Shown here piece after piece: positions 36,401 through 44,400 of a stretch of DNA of 64,000 bases; the first letter of the stretch is position 1; every line of letters starts with the position of its first letter. A program made the position numbers and the translations under genes. The notes beneath the pieces are model-generated. The model did not search any database, was not told the DNA's origin, and saw only the letters and a list, made by a program, of their open reading frames with translations. The stretch is from Tipula vernalis (Eukaryota > Arthropoda > Insecta > Diptera > Tipulidae): NCBI GenBank assembly GCA_958295665.1, contig OY282558.1, positions 327,209,106 through 327,273,105 on the forward strand. Reading direction: 5' to 3'.

Positions 36401-36716
36401 TGAAAATTATATAACAAATTGTTTTAATCGTCTTATTTTTATTTTCAATTTCAGCAATTATATCTAGCAACCGGTGATGTTCTTTCATCAGATGAATCAT
36501 CGCCAACGAATTCAAATTCACCTTCAATATCGTCGGTATTAAAACAAACGGGTTCACTATCAATGGCTGAACCTGTTGCGTGTGCAGGAAATAATGGCCC
36601 TCTCCTATGTTCAGATGGTCCACAAACCGAACAATTATGTGTGGTCTGTCATTATTTCCCATTGTCGCGGGCACTTTTACCGTGCCGCCATACATGTATA
36701 TGTGCTATATGCTTTT
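12731..36716 (+). CDS. CGRRF1: CGRRF1-like RING-finger E3 ubiquitin ligase, four internal exons
   Basis: Four exons splice in frame (intron phases: 1 before the first, then 2, 0, 0, and 1 after the last) into about 232 codons with no stop. The order of conserved parts matches animal CGRRF1: a middle region with FWGVSIRELHMSLW, then PPRLAYPLVVFLIRE, then VNVVHLKDPVC and QLYLATGD, a serine/asparagine-rich linker, and a C-terminal RING with CVVC and PCRHTCICAIC. CGRRF1 proteins are membrane-anchored RING E3 ligases of the endoplasmic reticulum linked to growth control. The predicted N-terminal membrane segment and the last RING cysteine pair (CPxC) should lie in exons not found here, upstream of 12731 and downstream of 36716. 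The 22.9-kb internal intron is repeat-filled. RING residues present are C-x2-C...C-x-H-x3-C-x2-C. Confident family call; the exact fly gene name is unknown. Confidence 0.85.
13264..13411 (+). CDS. CGRRF1: CGRRF1-like exon (PPRLAYPLVV region)
   Basis: Acceptor TTTGTTTCTACAG at 13263; donor ACT|GTAAGT at 13411/13412. It is 148 bp and completes the split arginine codon from the previous exon. It encodes the well-conserved GAPPRLAYPLVVFLIRE block. Confidence 0.85.
14545..14740 (+). pseudogene. Mariner-like transposase N-terminal (helix-turn-helix) remnant
   Basis: Plus-strand reading gives QRICQTVVEKLIERFDRTG followed, after a frame change, by RTRENIATVSDSV. These resemble the helix-turn-helix region of the same insect mariner-like transposase group seen at 9.0 and 27 kb (ERFDRTG..., then ENIA.V..SV). 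Only this short fragment is visible, with a stop between the two pieces. The call rests on weak motif similarity. Confidence 0.35.
15461..15985 (-). pseudogene. Nuclear 18S rRNA pseudogene fragment
   Basis: Read on the minus strand, 15985 to 15461 follows the 3' third of eukaryotic small-subunit rRNA. Recognisable blocks in order are AATAGCTCTTTCTCG, the segment around CATGGCCGTTCTTAGTTCGT, GTCTGGTTAATTCCGATAAT, a GTCCTGGGCTGCACGCGCGC block and TTTGTACACACCGCCCGTC near 15461. Substitutions and small indels are scattered throughout, including helices that are almost invariant in real rRNA, and it ends abruptly at both sides. It is therefore a decayed insertion of rDNA or reverse-transcribed rRNA, not a functional gene. 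The more divergent stretch to about 16200 may or may not belong to it. Confidence 0.85.
17679..17696. repeat. (CA)n microsatellite
   Basis: About nine uninterrupted CA units. Confidence 0.9.
17726..17821. repeat. Hairpin with about 35-bp arms
   Basis: TATCATGATACATCGGATTA with its continuation GGTTAG (17736-17761) pairs with 17786-17811 with one mismatch; weaker pairing extends ten bases further out. The loop is about 24 bases and includes cgcgcg. It abuts the degenerate 'gggattttggaa' array that follows. Confidence 0.75.
17815..17955. repeat. Degenerate 'acgggattttggaa' minisatellite
   Basis: About nine diverged copies of a 13-15-bp unit (gggattttggaac, gggattttggaaat, acgggaaattataat and so on) in direct orientation. 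Confidence 0.75.
18088..18120. repeat. (TGTC)n microsatellite
   Basis: Seven or eight tgtc/tctg units with one interruption. Confidence 0.85.
19409..19442. mobile_element. Terminus of the 8.25-kb MITE family, second copy
   Basis: Reverse complement reads GCATTTCTTCACGCATAGTG and continues ATCCGGATCAGATCA, matching the left end of the MITE at 8248. The opposite terminus was not found in the preceding 250 bp (a loosely similar ATCGGATCAAATCG occurs near 19280), so this is a truncated or diverged copy. Confidence 0.55.
19772..20031. mobile_element. 260-bp MITE with about 27-bp terminal repeats
   Basis: Left end GCTTGTATCTTGGTCAAATA continues TCAGAT. The right end, reverse complemented, is GCTTGTGTCTTGGTCAAATG continuing TCAGAT. 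The interior is AT-rich and non-coding. No clear target duplication. Confidence 0.65.
20130..20665. repeat. C-rich, G-poor degenerate (AACTC)n-like array
   Basis: About 530 bp dominated by diverged units such as aactcaa, caaccccaactc and cctcaa. The plus strand has very few G residues, in contrast to the AT-rich surroundings. No open frame spans it. Confidence 0.7.
21195..22712. repeat. Foldback-like unit with inverted 'ttcgacattcggcc' arrays
   Basis: Left array (21195-21316) is a run of diverged ggccgaatgtcgaa units. The right array (about 22610-22712) is the same unit in the opposite orientation (ttcgacattcggcctttcga). Between them, 22080-22320 holds a third degenerate array built on acggcatatttcaatacggc and its variants. 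The remainder is AT-rich and has no gene. The arrangement resembles foldback or subterminal-repeat elements; boundaries are approximate. Confidence 0.6.
23112..23402. mobile_element. 291-bp piggyBac-type MITE flanked by TTAA
   Basis: TTAA lies at 23108-23111 and 23403-23406. The termini CAGGTTCCTTTCGGCGTACC (left) and CAGTTTCCCTGCCGGTGTAC (right, reverse complemented) form imperfect inverted repeats. A second, internal perfect 18-bp inverted pair (gccaccgatatattacgc) sits at about 23201-23218 and 23326-23343. The unit is distinctly more GC-rich than its flanks. TTAA targets are the hallmark of the piggyBac superfamily; no transposase is encoded. Confidence 0.7.
26429..26953. mobile_element. 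525-bp foldback element with about 118-bp arms
   Basis: Sequence 26429-26546 returns as its reverse complement at 26832-26953, including TTAACAAGTAC, GTACTAATCGAT and TTTAAATAA blocks, with scattered mismatches. The roughly 285-bp interior is AT-rich and non-coding. It lies just beyond the 3' end of the mariner-like pseudogene at 27.0 kb, so it may be unrelated or part of that element's non-coding end. Confidence 0.65.
27011..27880 (-). pseudogene. Mariner-like DDE transposase, nearly full-length but broken
   Basis: Minus-strand frames cover most of an insect mariner-like transposase. From upstream: ILALFEEEPHFHLESV and YNPYELTKD (helix-turn-helix and linker, 27850-27690), HFLKSILCTDESKFTKEGI with the first catalytic aspartate (about 27520-27470), IGPHFLPEHLNGDNYLEFLQ (about 27345-27290), and FVFQNDGCPHV with the second aspartate (about 27225). 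The usual WPPRSPDLTPLD block with the third acidic residue is not recognisable. The C-terminus NGGQQFEQDL ends at a TGA at 27011-27013. At least three frameshifts or stops break it. It belongs to the same broad group as the remnants at 9.0 and 14.6 kb. Confidence 0.78.
28490..28506. repeat. (CA)n microsatellite
   Basis: Eight CA units; the flanks tattcgtgtg and cacacgaata also form a hairpin across it. Confidence 0.85.
29402..30920 (-). mobile_element. 1.5-kb Tc1/Tc3-type element with IR/DR termini
   Basis: The element is flanked by TA at 29400-29401 and 30921-30922. Each end carries two direct repeats of a gtggtgcagaactatagac-type motif: outer copies at about 29404 and 30917, inner copies at about 29580 and 30738, the right pair being in the opposite orientation. 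This two-repeat IR/DR arrangement is known from several Tc1-family transposons. Between the repeats, an AT-rich spacer with cgttataa motifs is also shared by both ends. It encodes one defective transposase and interrupts another gene-like sequence. Confidence 0.8.
29637..30649 (-). pseudogene. Tc1/Tc3-family DD34E transposase lacking the first aspartate
   Basis: Starts at the ATG at 30649 (MPRGCYLTDIEKGKI). The N-terminal helix-turn-helix region runs through ISRRLKRSDKVVRTFLKDP, then an in-frame TAA (an AAA codon in relatives) at about 30506, then SGAQIARECHLNVSRWTVNR and the tail KNMSTDWKK. There an intron-like GTAAAT...TTTAG segment (30238-30163) follows. Coding resumes as PHYFTKRNFGGGYLMVWGAF, with the second aspartate in FQQDNA and glutamate in NPIENIW, 34 residues apart. 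The part that should carry the first catalytic aspartate (SDEKKF in relatives) is missing. The C-terminus is IQSKGGPF. Clearly inactive. Confidence 0.82.
31842..32108. mobile_element. 267-bp MITE with about 47-bp terminal repeats
   Basis: Both ends carry TTTTTTTATTCGCTCC followed by caatagctgctatcgagagcc or its near copy, in inverted orientation (31842-31890 and 32062-32108). TA dinucleotides adjoin both sides, suggesting a TA target, though the right boundary is ambiguous by two bases. The interior is AT-rich and non-coding. Confidence 0.7.
32827..33734. mobile_element. 908-bp non-autonomous DNA element with 7-bp flanking repeat
   Basis: Left end CAGAGCCTTCTAGAGTATAG continues AGCCATAATC. 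The right end, reverse complemented, reads CAGAGCACCCTGTATTTTAT continuing AGAGCCATAATC. Both flanks carry the 7-mer ATATTTC (32820-32826 and 33735-33741). The CAGAG-type terminus suggests hAT, which normally duplicates 8 bp, so the superfamily is unsure. No transposase is encoded. A partial inverted copy is at 50240-50699. Confidence 0.72.
34010..34530. repeat. Degenerate tandem repeat of about 105-110 bp
   Basis: About five diverged copies built from the blocks 'ccatcctaattggccatatt', 'ccagaaattcatctaaatt', 'agaacccatttcc' and 'gaatttcatcaaaattgg'. A related single copy lies at about 37590-37720, on the other side of the last exon. No reading frame is conserved among copies. Confidence 0.65.
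34545..35120. repeat. Three diverged repeats of about 140 bp
   Basis: Blocks 'acttccccgt', 'gaaatttggcac', 'ctcctgagatattttcaa' and 'tcattcaatttgacatga' recur in the same order at 34550, 34850 (partial) and 34978. Confidence 0.6.
36276..36383 (+). CDS. CGRRF1: CGRRF1-like exon (VVHLKDPVCPLP region)
   Basis: Acceptor CTATTCAATTTCAG at 36275 and donor AAG|GTAAAT at 36383/36384. It is 36 codons, phase 0 on both sides. Encodes VVLVNVVHLKDPVCPLPTSV through ...QLSCLK. Confidence 0.85.
36455..36716 (+). CDS. CGRRF1: CGRRF1-like exon (linker and first part of the RING)
   Basis: Acceptor ATTTTCAATTTCAG at 36454 and donor TTTT|GTAAGT at 36716/36717. A Ser/Asn/Pro-rich linker precedes the RING, which begins with CVVC and reaches PCRHTCICAIC before the intron interrupts. 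The remaining CPxC pair must be in a later exon. Two shorter minus- and plus-strand frames over this exon are shadows. Confidence 0.87.
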
Positions 36717-38061
36717 GTAAGTATCTCTTCCAATTTTTTTACGTATTTTTCGCGTACACAATTTACTTAACTGAATTGATTACAATTACCACAATAACTA
36801 TAAAAATAATAAAATGCGCGAGATAATAAAATGTAAACCGTCTCATTTGAAGCTTCACTTATTCATCGAAAATAATTTTTTTTTTAATGTTACTGCAATT
36901 TTTTTTACAGTTATTTTTTTTTATTAAGGTCAAATCTTGCGTGCTTCATTTTCTTTACGGTTATTGTTAATATTCTTTGTGAACAATTTTTGATTTTGGT
37001 GTACTAAATTATTTGAAAGGCATAATGACTCACTTGGGTCAGTAGTCTTACGACGTTTTTTGAACAAAACAGTTAAAGAATATTAACATATGGTTTTTAG
37101 TGTTTTGAAATTGGTAATCGGTGTTGTAGTGTCTGTCTGTGCCTGTGTAAGTAAGATACTGTCACAATTACAATAACTTTTTTATTAATTATTGGAAATT
37201 AAAATAATCTTGCAATATGTAAATAAAAGAAACGTTTAAGCAAGTTTAAGTAAATGGCATTAATGCATTAATACAACTAAATAAAAATTATTTACGAACC
37301 ATCTTTTGACATTAGTGCGGCAAATGTCATTGATATTATGAAAACCGAATCTATAACAAACTGAGAAACCTAACTGGTTAATGTATTATTGGAGATCACA
37401 TCAACAAAATAAGTGAAAACTTATTTTCTTGATGTGATCGGTAAGGTTCTATGGTAGATGAAACCTTCACGAATTGTGGAATGTTCTTTTTCATTGTTCT
37501 TCTATTGAGAGCGGTTTCGTTTAAAAAATATTGCAAATCGTAAATCAAATGTTTTAAAGATGTTTAAGCGTATCGTGTGAGTCGAATTTCATCAAAATCG
37601 TTCAAGAAATATCCAAGTTCCCTCATAATGGACCATATTCCAGAACTTTATCTAAAAATTTTTTGTGAATCACAAAATACATAAAATACTACACATAAAA
37701 ATCATTTTAGAATCCATTTCCATACCCAATTCGAATTATTATACATAATTTTAAATTTTCCAATCGAATATACCATGAACATTTGAAATCGTCACATTAC
37801 GTTGCAAAGAGTGTCGTGACGCGCCCTAAACGTTTACTCTCATAGCGGCCAATGAAGTTTCACTTCAAAAAGAAAATTAAAAGGCTACCCTAAAATTATC
37901 GCTTACATTAATGCCTATTTTTCTATTAAAATTTCCAATTTCCCCAGCAATTTCCAAAGCTCCTTTAAATATTCCGATTTGTTTAATGTTCAGGTCAACG
38001 TTGGATGTCGTCATAATTCATAAGATGCGATTTAATTCGCTAGTTCGAAAATTATAAATGA
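36717..38061. other. Intronic stretch after the RING exon
   Basis: AT-rich, no gene. It holds a hairpin at 37394-37441 and one diverged copy of the 34-kb degenerate repeat at 37590-37720. I searched by eye for the missing CPxC RING exon and did not find it here or further right. Confidence 0.55.
37394..37441. repeat. Hairpin with 21-bp arms
   Basis: GATCACATCAACAAAATAAG and its reverse complement (one mismatch) are separated by about five bases. Confidence 0.75.
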
Positions 38062-38070
38062 ATCAGAATA

Positions 38071-38480
38071 ATGCTAATGAAGTTTATCCTAAATTAATAA
38101 TAGATTTTACAACAACCACAAAATTGTGTTTGTATGTGTTTAAAAAAGCATACATTCGGGCGAATTTATTATATGCACAAAGAAAAATGCATTAAAATCA
38201 AATATTTGAACTTAATGCAGAAATAACAAAAATCCAAATACAAAATTTTTTTTAAGAATTAAGCTATTTGGGATTTCACAAAGCTAATCCCATTTAATTA
38301 ATAATTGGATCAAGGAGTTTACCTATTAATCGACAATGTTTGACAATTGAAATTTTAATCTTATCCATGTATAAGAAAGGTTTCTTCTATTGGCACACAT
38401 CCCACTATGATAATCGGATAGGCCTATGCGTATAATTTTAACATGCTTATCCGCTAAAATTTCGTATTGGGCTTACCTAT
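38071..38480 (+). repeat. Left unique terminal arm of the foldback element
   Basis: Non-tandem part of the left inverted repeat. It is mirrored at about 49220-49632 with very few differences (for example acaaccacaaaa against acaacaacaaaa near the outer end). The inner portion (38320-38480) already resembles a diverged satellite monomer (ttcttctattggcacacatcccactatgataatcgg). Confidence 0.8.
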
Positions 38481-41400
38481 TGAAATATCGAATAATCGAA
38501 AACTTCAAAAATTGGGTATTAAGCATATATAAGAAAATCGATATCTTAAAACTTTCTTCTATCGGCAAACATCTCACTATGATTTTTCGATAGGTCTATG
38601 TATGTAGTATAATCATGCACATCTGCTAAAATTTGATATTGGGTTTACCTATTGAAACAACAATTATTCGAAAACTTGAAAATTTGGATATTATGCATAT
38701 CTAAGAAAATCGATATCTTAAAACTTTCTTCTATCGGCAAACATCTCACTATGATTTTTCGATAGGTCTATGTACATATGTAGTATAATCATGCACATTT
38801 GATAAATTTTGATATTGGGTTTACCTATTGAAACAACAATTATTCGAAAACTTGAAAATTTGGATATTATGCATATCTAAGAAAATCGATATCTTAAAAC
38901 TTTCTTTTATCGGCAAACATCTCACTATGATTTTTCGATAGGTCTATGTATGTAGTATAATCATGCACATTTGGTAAAATTTGATATTGGGTTTACCTAT
39001 TGAAACAACAATTATTCGAAAACTTGAAAATTTGGATATTATGGATATCTAAGAAAATCGATATCTTAAAACTTTCTTCTATCGGCAAACATCTCACTAT
39101 GATTTTTCGATAGGTCTATGTATGTAGTATAATCATGCACATCTGCTAAAATTTGATATTGGGTTTACCTATTGAAACAACAATTATTCGAAAACTTGAA
39201 AATTTAGATATTATGCATATCTAAGAAAATCGATATCTTAAAACTTTCTTCTATCGGCAAACATCTCACTATGATTTTTCGATAGGTCTATGTATGTAGT
39301 ATAATCAACCACATTTGCTAAAGTTTGATATTGGGTTTACCTATTGAAACAACAATTATTCGAAAACTTGAAAATTTGGATATTATGCATATCTAAGAAA
39401 ATCGATATCTTAAAACTTTCTTCTATCGGCAAACATCTCACTATGATTTTTCGATAGGTCTATGTGTGTAGTATAATCATGCATATTTGCTAAAATTTCA
39501 TATTGGGTTTACCTATTGAAACAAAAATTATTCGAAAACTTGAAAATTTGGATATTATGCATATTTAAGAAAATCGATATCTTAAAACTTTCTTCTATCG
39601 GCAAACATCTCACTATGATTTTTCGATAGGTCTATGTATGTAGTATGATCATGCATATTTGCTAAAATTTGATATTGGGTTTACCTATTAAAATTTCGGT
39701 TATTCGAAAACTTGAAAAATTTGATATTATGCATATCTAAGAAAATCGATATCTTAAAACTTTCTTCTATCGGCAAACATCTCACTATGATTTTTCGATA
39801 GGTCTATGTATGTAGTATAATCAACCACATTTGCTAAAGTTTGATATTGGGTTTACCTATTGAAACAACAATTATTCGAAAACTTGAAAATTTGGATATT
39901 ATGGATATCTAAGAAAATCGGTATCTTAAAACTTTCTTCTATCGGCAAACATCTCACTATGATTTTTCGATAGGTCTATGTATGTAGTATAATCAACCAC
40001 ATTTGCTAAAGTTTGATATTGGGTTTACCTATTGAAACAACAATTATTCGAAAACTTGAAAATTTGGGTATTATGCATATCTAAGAAAATCGATATCTTA
40101 AAACTTTCTTCTATCGACAATCATCTCACTATGATTTTTCGATAGGTCTATGTATGTAGTATAATCATGCACATCTGCTAAAATTTGATATTGGGTTTAC
40201 CTATTGAAACAACAATTATTCGAAAACTTGAAAATTTGGATATTATGCATATCTAAGAAAATCGATATCTTAAAACTTTCTTCTATCGGCAAACATCTCA
40301 CTATGATTTTTCGATAGGTCTATGTATGTAGTATAATCAACCACATTTGCTAAAGTTTGATATTGGGTTTACCTATTGAAACAACAATTATTCGAAAACT
40401 TGAAAATTTGGATATTATGCATATCTAAGAAAATCGATATCTTAAAACTTTCTTCTATCGACAAACATCTCACTATGATTTTTCGATAGGTCTATGTATG
40501 TAGTATAATCATGCACATCTGCTAAAATTTGATATTGGGTTTACCTATTGAAACAACAATTATTCGAAAACTTGAAAATTTAGATATTATGCATATCTAA
40601 GAAAATCGATATCTTAAAACTTTCTTCTATCGGCAAACATCTCACTATGATTTTTCGATAGGTCTATGTATGTAGTATAATCAACCACATTTGCTAAAGT
40701 TTGATATTGGGTTTACCTATTGAAACAACAATTATTCGAAAACTTGAAAATTTGGATATTATGGATATCTAAGAAAATCGGTATCTTAAAACTTTCTTCT
40801 ATCGGCAAACATCTCACTATGATTTTTCGATAGGTCTATGTATGTAGTATAATCAACCACATTTGCTAAAGTTTGATATTGGGTTTACCTATTGAAACAA
40901 CAATTATTCGAAAACTTGAAAATTTGGATATTATGCATATCTAAGAAAATCGATATCTTAAAACTTTCTTCTATCGGCAAACATCTCACTATGATTTTTC
41001 GATAGGTCTATGTATGTAGTATGATCATGCATATTTGCTAAAATTTGATATTGGGTTTACCTATTAAAATTTCGGTTATTCGAAAACTTGAAAAATTTGA
41101 TATTATGCATATCTAAGAAAATCGATATCTTAAAACTTTCTTCTATCGGCAAACATCTCACTATGATTTTTCGATAGGTCTATGTATGTAGTATAATCAA
41201 CCACATTTGCTAAAGTTTGATATTGGGTTTACCTATTGAAACAACAATTATTCGAAAACTTGAAAATTTGGATATTATGGATATCTAAGAAAATCGGTAT
41301 CTTAAAACTTTCTTCTATCGGCAAACATCTCACTATGATTTTTCGATAGGTCTATGTATGTAGTATAATCAACCACATTTGCTAAAGTTTGATATTGGGT

Positions 41401-44400
41401 TTACCTATTGAAACAACAATTATTCGAAAACTTGAAAATTTGGATATTATGCATATCTAAGAAAATCGATATCTTAAAACTTTCTTCTATCGGCAAACAT
41501 CTCACTATGATTTTTCGATAGGTCTATGTATGTAGTATGATCATGCATATTTGCTAAAATTTGATATTGGGTTTACCTATTAAAATTTCGGTTATTCGAA
41601 AACTTGAAAAATTTGATATTATGCATATCTAAGAAAATCGATATCTTAAAACTTTCTTCTATCGGCAAACATCTCACTATGATTTTTCGATAGGTCTATG
41701 TATGTAGTATAATCAACCACATTTGCTAAAGTTTGATATTGGGTTTACCTATTGAAACAACAATTATTCGAAAACTTGAAAATTTGGATATTATGGATAT
41801 CTAAGAAAATCGGTATCTTAAAACTTTCTTCTATCGGCAAACATCTCACTATGATTTTTCGATAGGTCTATGTATGTAGTATAATCAACCACATTTGCTA
41901 AAGTTTGATATTGGGTTTACCTATTGAAACAACAATTATTCGAAAACTTGAAAATTTGGATATTATGCATATCTAAGAAAATCGATATCTTAAAACTTTC
42001 TTCTATCGGCAAACATCTCACTATGATTTTTCGATAGGTCTATGTATGTAGTATGATCATGCATATTTGCTAAAATTTGATATTGGGTTTACCTATTAAA
42101 ATTTCGGTTATTCGAAAACTTGAAAAATTTGATATTATGCATATCTAAGAAAATCGATATCTTAAAACTTTCTTCTATCGGCAAACATCTCACTATGATT
42201 TTTCGATAGGTCTATGTATGTAGTATAATCAACCACATTTGCTAAAGTTTGATATTGGGTTTACCTATTGAAACAACAATTATTCGAAAACTTGAAAATT
42301 TGGATATTATGGATATCTAAGAAAATCGGTATCTTAAAACTTTCTTCTATCGGCAAACATCTCACTATGATTTTTCGATAGGTCTATGTATGTAGTATAA
42401 TCAACCACATTTGCTAAAGTTTGATATTGGGTTTACCTATTGAAACAACAATTATTCGAAAACTTGAAAATTTGGATATTATGCATATCTAAGAAAATCG
42501 ATATCTTAAAACTTTCTTCTATCGGCAAACATCTCACTATGATTTTTCGATAGGTCTATGTATGTAGTATGATCATGCATATTTGCTAAAATTTGATATT
42601 GGGTTTACCTATTAAAATTTCGGTTATTCGAAAACTTGAAAAATTTGATATTATGCATATCTAAGAAAATCGATATCTTAAAACTTTCTTCTATCGGCAA
42701 ACATCTCACTATGATTTTTCGATAGGTCTATGTATGTAGTATAATCAACCACATTTGCTAAAGTTTGATATTGGGTTTACCTATTGAAACAACAATTATT
42801 CGAAAACTTGAAAATTTGGATATTATGGATATCTAAGAAAATCGGTATCTTAAAACTTTCTTCTATCGGCAAACATCTCACTATGATTTTTCGATAGGTC
42901 TATGTATGTAGTATAATCAACCACATTTGCTAAAGTTTGATATTGGGTTTACCTATTGAAACAACAATTATTCGAAAACTTGAAAATTTGGATATTATGC
43001 ATATCTAAGAAAATCGATATCTTAAAACTTTCTTCTATCGGCAAACATCTCACTATGATTTTTCGATAGGTCTATGTATGTAGTATGATCATGCATATTT
43101 GCTAAAATTTGATATTGGGTTTACCTATTAAAATTTCGGTTATTCGAAAACTTGAAAAATTTGATATTATGCATATCTAAGAAAATCGATATCTTAAAAC
43201 TTTCTTCTATCGGCAAACATCTCACTATGATTTTTCGATAGGTCTATGTATGTAGTATAATCAACCACATTTGCTAAAGTTTGATATTGGGTTTACCTAT
43301 TGAAACAACAATTATTCGAAAACTTGAAAATTTGGATATTATGGATATCTAAGAAAATCGGTATCTTAAAACTTTCTTCTATCGGCAAACATCTCACTAT
43401 GATTTTTCGATAGGTCTATGTATGTAGTATAATCAACCACATTTGCTAAAGTTTGATATTGGGTTTACCTATTGAAACAACAATTATTCGAAAACTTGAA
43501 AATTTGGATATTATGCATATCTAAGAAAATCGATATCTTAAAACTTTCTTCTATCGGCAAACATCTCACTATGATTTTTCGATAGGTCTATGTATGTAGT
43601 ATGATCATGCATATTTGCTAAAATTTGATATTGGGTTTACCTATTAAAATTTCGGTTATTCGAAAACTTGAAAAATTTGATATTATGCATATCTAAGAAA
43701 ATCGATATCTTAAAACTTTCTTCTATCGGCAAACATCTCACTATGATTTTTCGATAGGTCTATGTATGTAGTATAATCAACCACATTTGCTAAAGTTTGA
43801 TATTGGGTTTACCTATTGAAACAACAATTATTCGAAAACTTGAAAATTTGGATATTATGGATATCTAAGAAAATCGGTATCTTAAAACTTTCTTCTATCG
43901 GCAAACATCTCACTATGATTTTTCGATAGGTCTATGTATGTAGTATAATCAACCACATTTGCTAAAGTTTGATATTGGGTTTACCTATTGAAACAACAAT
44001 TATTCGAAAACTTGAAAATTTGGATATTATGCATATCTAAGAAAATCGATATCTTAAAACTTTCTTCTATCGGCAAACATCTCACTATGATTTTTCGATA
44101 GGTCTATGTATGTAGTATGATCATGCATATTTGCTAAAATTTGATATTGGGTTTACCTATTAAAATTTCGGTTATTCGAAAACTTGAAAAATTTGATATT
44201 ATGCATATCTAAGAAAATCGATATCTTAAAACTTTCTTCTATCGGCAAACATCTCACTATGATTTTTCGATAGGTCTATGTATGTAGTATAATCAACCAC
44301 ATTTGCTAAAGTTTGATATTGGGTTTACCTATTGAAACAACAATTATTCGAAAACTTGAAAATTTGGATATTATGGATATCTAAGAAAATCGGTATCTTA

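Noticed and set aside
36378..36695. 105-codon minus-strand frame over the RING exon
   Set aside because: It is antisense to two well-supported exons with matching splice sites and family motifs.
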